Shown: positions 59,359 to 64,000 of the stretch, piece after piece
How the letters are laid out: the number at the start of each line of letters is the position of its first letter
How positions within the stretch are numbered: position 1 is the stretch's first letter
DNA from: Macrococcoides bohemicum
GTDB lineage: Bacteria; Bacillota; Bacilli; Staphylococcales; Staphylococcaceae
Reading direction: 5' to 3' (one strand)
Assembly (NCBI RefSeq): GCF_042658685.1
Contig: NZ_JBHSQY010000006.1
DNA: 64,000 nucleotides
Made by a program: the position numbers and the translations under genes
The notes under the pieces: model-generated
The model's database searches: none
Told to the model about the DNA's origin: nothing
Seen by the model: only the letters and a program-made list of their open reading frames with translations

Positions 59359-59399
59359 AAGACAGAGATTGTTAGATAAATTCTAACGATCTCTGTCTT
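59359..59399. terminator. Terminator of the 59383-61276 operon
   Basis: AAGACAGAGATTGTTAGA and TCTAACGATCTCTGTCTT form an 18-bp stem (one mismatch), with seven T on the minus strand; it includes the last codons of the 148-aa gene. Confidence 0.8.
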
Positions 59400-59829
59400 G
59401 ATACATTTTTCTTCGCCTATTTATTTCAAGTCTTTCTCTAACACTAATTATTATATTATCTAATTGATAGCCACTGTGTTTTATAGTATCAATTAGATAA
59501 CCCTCAGCATCCTTACTACTTAATTCACCAACTTTTCTGTCTATATCCCCAGGTAACATATTTACTAAGTTATAGGGTGTACAGTGTATATAAGATGGAT
59601 CAATAGTAAGATTAGTTGTGTTAAAATCTTGTATTTCATAGCTATAACTATGCTTTTTTGATGAAATAGATCTTAGAATACAACTGTTATCTGTATAGTC
59701 AATATCCTCTACCACAAAGTATCTGCCACTATTATATTCAAATTCATTAGAGGAAGATGTATTATTTCTCTTCTGAAAATAGCAACGTGCAACAACAATA
59801 TCATCAATATTAAGTTGGCTGATATCCAT
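59383..59829 (-). CDS. Hypothetical protein, 148 aa
   Basis: A beta-rich N-terminal part (DDIVVARCYFQKRNNTSSSN.., GRYFVVEDIDYTDNSCILRS) reminiscent of small SH3-like or PemK-like barrels, followed by a helical basic tail. Last gene of the operon headed by copy D; SD is weak. Function unknown. Confidence 0.55.
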   Translation of the reverse strand: MDISQLNIDDIVVARCYFQKRNNTSSSNEFEYNSGRYFVVEDIDYTDNSCILRSISSKKHSYSYEIQDFNTTNLTIDPSYIHCTPYNLVNMLPGDIDRKVGELSSKDAEGYLIDTIKHSGYQLDNIIISVRERLEINRRRKMYQDRDR

Positions 59830-59835
59830 AATTTA

Positions 59836-60060
59836 TTAATATATCCCTATTCCAATTCCTAAAGCTAAATCTTTTTTATCTTTAGGATCAAGAGGTGTAT
59901 CTTGTCTTAATTTTCTTACATTATTATAATAACCGTTTTTCTTCATTGCTAACTTAGTCTGTTGTCTTAAAATTTTTCTTTCATCATCAGACATTAATTC
60001 TCGTTCCTGTTCTGTGAAGTCATTGAGTGTTTTTCCTACTAGATTAAATTTTACTGTCAT
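59836..60060 (-). CDS. Hypothetical basic protein, 74 aa
   Basis: It begins MTVKFNLVGKTLNDFTEQER and ends LALGIGIGIY. Helical, Lys/Arg-rich centre (KILRQQTKLAMKKNGYYNNV). ATG at 60060 follows AAAGGAG by eight bases. Function unknown. Confidence 0.52.
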   Translation of the reverse strand: MTVKFNLVGKTLNDFTEQERELMSDDERKILRQQTKLAMKKNGYYNNVRKLRQDTPLDPKDKKDLALGIGIGIY

Positions 60061-60133
60061 ATCTATCACTCCTTTAGTTGTATTATTATATCACAATTCC
60101 CTATTTTTTTAATATTTGAGTATGTAATTAATA

Positions 60134-60520
60134 TTACATACTCAAAACACGTTCAAAAGTAACAACTTTCTTATTGATAAGATTTAACAATGATTCTCTA
60201 TCATCTAATTCAATGTAAGCCTGGTATAGCCTATAAATTATTTCTGAAATTCTATCTATTGTATCTTCTTTTCCTTCTAACTCTAGGTAATAATATATAT
60301 CATAACTATAAACTTGACTAATAGCTAAAATATACTGTATATCTGTAACATTAATAAAATTTGATTTCGCATGATTTTCCTTAATATTAATATCAATACG
60401 ATCTGATAACTCGTCTATTAAGTTAATTTCATTTATATCATCTTCATCAGACCATACAAATATAGGCAATGCTTTATTTTTAACAGACTGCAATTCTTGT
60501 ATTAATTCATTTACTAACAT
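60134..60520 (-). CDS. Conserved phage/plasmid hypothetical protein, 128 aa
   Basis: It begins MLVNELIQELQSVKNKALPI and continues FVWSDEDDINEINLIDELSD RIDINI, the 'ELIxELxxxxxxLPVxVW' pattern seen in many small phage and plasmid proteins. ATG at 60520 follows TTTGGAGGG. The first 16 codons of a longer frame run through AT-rich leader and were discarded. Confidence 0.58.
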   Translation of the reverse strand: MLVNELIQELQSVKNKALPIFVWSDEDDINEINLIDELSDRIDINIKENHAKSNFINVTDIQYILAISQVYSYDIYYYLELEGKEDTIDRISEIIYRLYQAYIELDDRESLLNLINKKVVTFERVLSM

Positions 60521-60542
60521 AAAAACCCTCCAAATAGTATAG

Positions 60543-60585
60543 TATATAATGCATAGAATATATTGCATATACTATGCATTATATA
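60543..60585. repeat. TGCATAG-type dyad within the operon
   Basis: TATATAATGCATAG and CTATGCATTATATA flank a 15-base spacer that also contains TGCATA. Same core as the par-region elements. Confidence 0.55.
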
Positions 60586-60592
60586 TAATTCT

Positions 60593-61276
60593 TTAATTAG
60601 TTAGTTCTACTTCTAAGGTATCAATCCAATAATTTAATTCTTCATCGCTTTTGATATTAAGATGACCGTAAGGTAAATCTTTTTTGAATAAAGTTATTTG
60701 ATATTTAACACCATTTCTAGTTGATGGTGAAATAATAACTTTATCTCCATTATTAGATACACCTTGTCTTGTAATGGTAAATTGATTCTCCTCAGTTATT
60801 TCAAAGAAATAACCATCAAAGACTAACTTTTCCTTGAACTTTTCAATAAGAATATCTACTGAATCTGTAATGATTATTAATTTATCAGCCACTTCATGAA
60901 CTACATAACCCTTTTCAATTATTTCACTAACAATATCTAAATTATTTGAATAACTCTCATATTTAATTCGTGTGCCATAATTAAAATTTACTGTAGCTTT
61001 AAATAATAACTTTTCTTTACTGATATTTTTTTTATTTAACCGATTTTCTATGGTTTCCTTTAATTTGTTGTAATTATTGATTATAGATTTCATATCCCTT
61101 GTATTTGAACTACCATAAGGAACATCTTCATTAATAACAATTCTGTTGTTACTTACTACTTTTAATACTCTGTAAAATTGATAATGTCCCAATGAATCTG
61201 TACTAGGCATGAACCAATCATGATCCACTAATACTTGATTACTTACAAGCTCACCTATACCGTTATATTTTTTCAT
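60593..61276 (-). CDS. Hypothetical protein, 227 aa, first gene after repeat copy D
   Basis: It begins MKKYNGIGELVSNQVLVDHD, with VVSNNRIVINEDVPYGSSNT and a C-terminal region with ISPSTRNGVKYQITLFKKDL. Mixed alpha/beta with two related-looking segments (about 25-70 and 165-215). ATG at 61276 follows AAAGGAGAGG at the repeat border. Function unknown. Confidence 0.55.
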   Translation of the reverse strand: MKKYNGIGELVSNQVLVDHDWFMPSTDSLGHYQFYRVLKVVSNNRIVINEDVPYGSSNTRDMKSIINNYNKLKETIENRLNKKNISKEKLLFKATVNFNYGTRIKYESYSNNLDIVSEIIEKGYVVHEVADKLIIITDSVDILIEKFKEKLVFDGYFFEITEENQFTITRQGVSNNGDKVIISPSTRNGVKYQITLFKKDLPYGHLNIKSDEELNYWIDTLEVELTN

Positions 61277-61290
61277 AAATAACCTCTCCT

Positions 61291-61792
61291 TTTTCAACTA
61301 CACGAACTTGTGTTTGTTGGATTTATGTATTTAATTTTTACGGATTAGAAAGAGCATTGACCGAAAAAGTAATGCAAGGGCGACTTGTCGAACGTAGTGA
61401 TCCCTTGCATTACTTTTTCTAGTTAAACACGAAGCAGGGCGAGTTGTGAAACTTCAATGCTAGTCTAAGTAGTGAAAAATTATATAAATTCTTTCAAACA
61501 CGTGAGTGGTTGAAAAGGGTCTAATCAGAACAACTGACGTAGGAAGTTGGTCAATGCATTGCCATCAGGCTTTAGCCTGATACTTAATCAGTCCTTAATT
61601 GTGTGGATTTTGAGTTCATTTTCAACAGAAGCAGGGCAGGGGAGAAAATCAAGGAGTAAAGCGAAGCGTACCTTTATTTTCTAACCTAGTTGAACACGAG
61701 CATTGCGAGTTGTGACAACTGCTCTGCTAGGTTGAATAATGATAAAGACACACAATTTGCAAACACGAAGGTCACGTAGTGTTTGTTCCATG
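61291..61792 (-). repeat. Structured intergenic repeat, copy D
   Basis: About 502 bp. The main stem is extended to 17 bp here: AAAAAGTAATGCAAGGG (61364-61380) with CCCTTGCATTACTTTTT (61402-61418). Loop and other stems are as in B and C. It abuts the RBS of operon 59383-61276. Confidence 0.88.
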
Positions 61793-61862
61793 TTTTTAAG
61801 AGAAAGATAACCACATAACTGAAAGGAATTTAAGAAAAATGGTTTAAGGGTTTAAAATTAAC

Positions 61863-61892
61863 TTGAAAAAATGAGAACGTATGTTCTATAAT
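61863..61892 (+). promoter_or_regulatory. LexA-controlled promoter of the yolD-like operon
   Basis: TTGAAA (61863-61868), 18-bp spacer, TATAAT (61887-61892). The spacer ends in the perfect SOS dyad GAACGTATGTTC (61875-61886), so bound LexA would cover the -10. Confidence 0.85.
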
Positions 61893-61913
61893 CAAGGAAA
61901 GGAGTGATACAAT

Positions 61914-62210
61914 ATGACAAAAAATTATGAGGATATCATGAAAAAATATGAATGTACTTTTATTGATAAAACTATATTTACCATTATTAAATCCTCTTAT
62001 GTAGAAAAAATATTTGAGTTTACCGATTTTGATAAAAAAGAGCATCATATTGTTCATCTTTTAAGTAATTTTAATATAGCTGATAAAGATGTTTTAGCTG
62101 AAATTACTATTCTTCCAATTTTACATTTACATTCAATAAAAGAGATTGATAAGTATGAGGATATTTATTGCATTATTAGTCAGGCTGGTGAATCTATTGA
62201 AAGTTCATAA
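61914..62210 (+). CDS. Hypothetical protein, 98 aa, SOS-controlled
   Basis: A soluble protein (MTKNYEDIMKKYECTFIDKT.., FTDFDKKEHHIVHLLSNFNI) without recognised domain. It starts after GGAAAGGAGTG, 22 bases from the LexA-covered -10. It overlaps the yolD-like gene. In staphylococcal plasmids a small gene often pairs with yolD in damage-response operons; its function is unknown. Confidence 0.62.
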   Translation: MTKNYEDIMKKYECTFIDKTIFTIIKSSYVEKIFEFTDFDKKEHHIVHLLSNFNIADKDVLAEITILPILHLHSIKEIDKYEDIYCIISQAGESIESS

Positions 62211-62640
62211 TATTAACGAAATGCATCCAACTGTCCCTTATCATCTCATTAAAGAAACTAACTATAAAAAAATACCTCGAAAATATCTGGAAAGAAATAT
62301 TCCAAAAGGCAGAGGCATGATCAAATGGGCTCCATTTGCGACTATTCCACAACAATACAGTGAGTTAAGAGAAATAATCAAGAAGCAAGAGTATGAATAT
62401 ATGCCTCTACTATCTTCTGATCAGATTTCTGTTATAAATGTACATATTCACGAAGCTATATTAAATAAAAAAGAATATACGATAATTTACTATAATGAAG
62501 TGGAGTATAAGAAAAAGTTAGTTCAAGGAGTTGTAAAAAAGATTTTTGATTTAGAACACTATATCGTTCTCAATTTATGTAATACAAATTCTTTATTTAG
62601 AATAGATTTCAAACATATTATTGATATACGACTAAAGTAG
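62197..62640 (+). CDS. YolD-like family protein
   Basis: A 147-aa protein with the YolD signature KIPRKYLERNIPKGRGMIKW then APFATIPQQYSELREIIKKQ and a beta-rich C-terminal half. YolD-like proteins accompany UV-damage-repair (UmuC/Y-family) polymerases in Firmicutes. No polymerase gene follows here. TTG at 62197 with GGTGA upstream is preferred; ATG at 62221 is an alternative. The overlap with the 98-aa gene indicates co-translation under LexA control. Confidence 0.8.
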   Translation: MKVHNINEMHPTVPYHLIKETNYKKIPRKYLERNIPKGRGMIKWAPFATIPQQYSELREIIKKQEYEYMPLLSSDQISVINVHIHEAILNKKEYTIIYYNEVEYKKKLVQGVVKKIFDLEHYIVLNLCNTNSLFRIDFKHIIDIRLK

Positions 62641-62861
62641 AATATATTGATAACAAGATTACCTAATAAATTATAATGTGTAGTTGATGATTTTTTTATA
62701 CTTAATAGTAGAACTCAATCTACATGTTTTGTCTAATTTTTTATTTCCAAAAGACAAACTTCTCACTTTGTTAATCAGAATTTAATACATAAAAATAGCC
62801 TTGTATGTTAACAACAATATGTATATGATAATGTTGTAAATATTTTATTAGGAGGTTTTAT

Positions 62862-64000
62862 ATGGAAAAGCAGTCGTGGTTTAAGTCGTTGATATGGGCA
62901 ATCGTTTTTTCACTTGTCATTTCTTTGTTACCAGTGGATTTATTCATTGCTCATGCTGAAACAGATGAAGATGTCCCAGTAGACATCAATGAAAAGAAAG
63001 ATAACAAAAAGCAAAAGGACAAAGAAGAACTTTTAAAAGCACCGAAAGATGTTGATGAGAATGATTTGAAGTCTATAGACGATCTGAATAATGAGACAAC
63101 TATCGTTGAATCTAAAGATGAAAACAAGTATCAGGCAACATTCTATGATGATGAAGTAAGAATGGAAACGGATAAAGGTTTTGAAGATATCGATGCTAAT
63201 ATTAAATTGAATGATGGTGTTTTTGAAACAGAGAATACTGAACTAGATTTAAATTTTGCACCGACAATCGAAACAAATGAACCTTTCATCAATGTAATAG
63301 ATGATAAAGACGATACTTTAGTTACTTTAAAAGGAATCGAGTATAAAAATAAGCTTCGTAATCCTAAAAGCAGAAGAGCTGAAGTAAAGGATAATGTGAT
63401 ATGGCACAGAGGTGTCTTTCCGAATATTGATATTCGACATGTCACTCTAAACAAAGAAGTAAAAGAAGATGTTGTAATTAATAATAAACAGAATAATATT
63501 GAAGCAATTGTTTATGAGATTGACACTGATAAAGAAGTTGTTCTAACAGACAATGACGAAATTGAATTTAGAGATAAAGATGGTAAGGTAGCATTCAAGA
63601 TGCCAAAACCTGAAATGTCTGATTCTAATATCGATGAACAAAGTGGATTTGCTGAAAAATCATACGATATTGAATACAAATTATTTAAATCAAATGGAAA
63701 ATACATACTAAAAGTTATACCAAGTCTAAAATGGTTAAATTCAAAAGATAGAGTTTATCCGGTCTACATCGATCCTACCTTTTCTAAAGATGTAACATTA
63801 GATACTTTCGTATCAAGTGCCCAACCAACAACAAACTTAAATAAGTATTGGAACTCTACATTAGGATTATATACATTACGTGTAGGTAAATACGATACTT
63901 CTACAGGCACAAATTATACATTTTTAAAATTCCCCTCAATGAGCCACCTTAAAGGTGCAACTATCAGTTCTGCAAAATTACAATCATTTTCAAGATGGAA
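62862..64000 (+). CDS. Secreted WapA/Rhs-like protein, N-terminal part (runs off the window)
   Basis: At least 379 codons without a stop. Signal peptide (KSLIWAIVFSLVISLLPVDL.., cleavage near AHA-ET), an acidic linker, then a conserved region: YQATFYDDEVRMETDKGFED, IEYKLFKSNGKYILKVIPSL and WLNSKDRVYPVYIDPTFSKD, followed by the start of a DNRLRE-type beta domain (TFLKFPSMSHLKGATISSAK). This is the N-terminal design of WapA/Rhs wall-associated proteins that deliver C-terminal toxins on contact. ATG after TTAGGAGG. The toxin tip and immunity gene would lie beyond the right edge. Confidence 0.78.
   Translation, partial: MEKQSWFKSLIWAIVFSLVISLLPVDLFIAHAETDEDVPVDINEKKDNKKQKDKEELLKAPKDVDENDLKSIDDLNNETTIVESKDENKYQATFYDDEVRMETDKGFEDIDANIKLNDGVFETENTELDLNFAPTIETNEPFINVIDDKDDTLVTLKGIEYKNKLRNPKSRRAEVKDNVIWHRGVFPNIDIRHVTLNKEVKEDVVINNKQNNIEAIVYEIDTDKEVVLTDNDEIEFRDKDGKVAFKMPKPEMSDSNIDEQSGFAEKSYDIEYKLFKSNGKYILKVIPSLKWLNSKDRVYPVYIDPTFSKDVTLDTFVSSAQPTTNLNKYWNSTLGLYTLRVGKYDTSTGTNYTFLKFPSMSHLKGATISSAKLQSFSRW

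Noticed and set aside
55178..61792. CRISPR array
   Set aside because: The repeats are about 500 bp long, only four copies, separated by whole operons, with no short regular repeat-spacer pattern and no cas genes.
55178..61792. Insertion sequence or group II intron copies
   Set aside because: No transposase, reverse transcriptase or maturase frame exists in any copy, and no target-site duplication could be seen.
55178..61792. Identification as ROOL, GOLLD or another known large ornate RNA
   Set aside because: Length is comparable, but I could not match conserved motifs and four tandemly dispersed copies heading operons is not their known context. A covariance search would decide.
61830..62057. 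75-aa minus-strand frame
   Set aside because: It covers the LexA-controlled promoter and start of the SOS operon on the other strand and has no RBS.
63143..63706. Two minus-strand frames of 103 and 64 aa
   Set aside because: They lie antisense to the open WapA-like gene, which has signal peptide, RBS and conserved motifs.

Overview
The window is a segment of a large, AT-rich conjugative plasmid from a low-GC Gram-positive host, most likely a Staphylococcaceae member such as Macrococcus or Mammaliicoccus. The evidence is strong AGGAGG-type ribosome binding sites with TTG and GTG starts, a Trs/Tra-like type IV secretion cluster, staphylococcal-type lantibiotic gene remnants, a YolD-like SOS operon and LexA boxes of the Firmicute GAACNNNNGTTC type. 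I saw no rRNA, tRNA, antibiotic-resistance gene, CRISPR array or intact insertion sequence.

Layout. 1-1.2 kb: an Fst/PepA1-type type I toxin-antitoxin locus and the C-terminal stub of a serine recombinase. 1.2-5.3 kb: a compact Gabija-like pair (OLD-type nuclease plus UvrD-like helicase) preceded by a HEPN-domain protein. 5.5-6.1 kb: an intact serine recombinase. 6.2-11.2 kb: a decayed lantibiotic locus, with the pro-region of an EpiP-like leader protease, an intact two-component system, the zinc-binding half of a LanC cyclase and an immunity-type ABC transporter, but no precursor peptide or dehydratase. 11.6-12.8 kb: an HTH regulator with a small membrane protein, and a resolvase-fold protein without its catalytic serine.

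12.9-41.5 kb, all on the minus strand, is the transfer region: membrane-anchored Mrr-like nuclease, TOPRIM primase, sortase, CPBP protease, topoisomerase III, ArdC-like antirestriction/metallopeptidase protein, MobL/MobP2-type relaxase with two accessory proteins, a probable oriT at about 23.0-23.3 kb, then T4SS genes (two-domain wall hydrolase, VirB8-like, VirB4, VirB3-like, VirB6-like with long repeats, VirD4, SSB, coiled-coil membrane protein, VirB2-like pilin). 41.6-46.0 kb holds a 1161-aa LPDTG wall-anchored adhesin and a secreted SGNH hydrolase. Small unknown genes fill 46-49.5 kb, followed by two divergent candidate small RNAs and a lipoprotein.

50.9-54.2 kb is the replication and partition core: a PriCT-type Rep with an SD-sequestering leader hairpin and a candidate antisense RNA, then ParA and a small DNA-binding partner with TGCATAG-rich dyads nearby. 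55.1-61.8 kb is the most unusual part. Four direct copies of a roughly 500-bp noncoding element, each packed with short stem-loops, sit immediately upstream of four minus-strand operons of small proteins of unknown function. Stem sequences differ between the first copy and the others while pairing and loop sequence are kept, which points to selection on structure. The right end has an SOS-controlled yolD operon and the N-terminal part of a WapA/Rhs-like secreted protein that runs off the window.

Taken together, the plasmid combines transfer, cell-surface modification and adhesion, phage defence, antirestriction, toxin-antitoxin and partition stability. The repeat-headed operons are a plausible undescribed accessory or anti-defence module.
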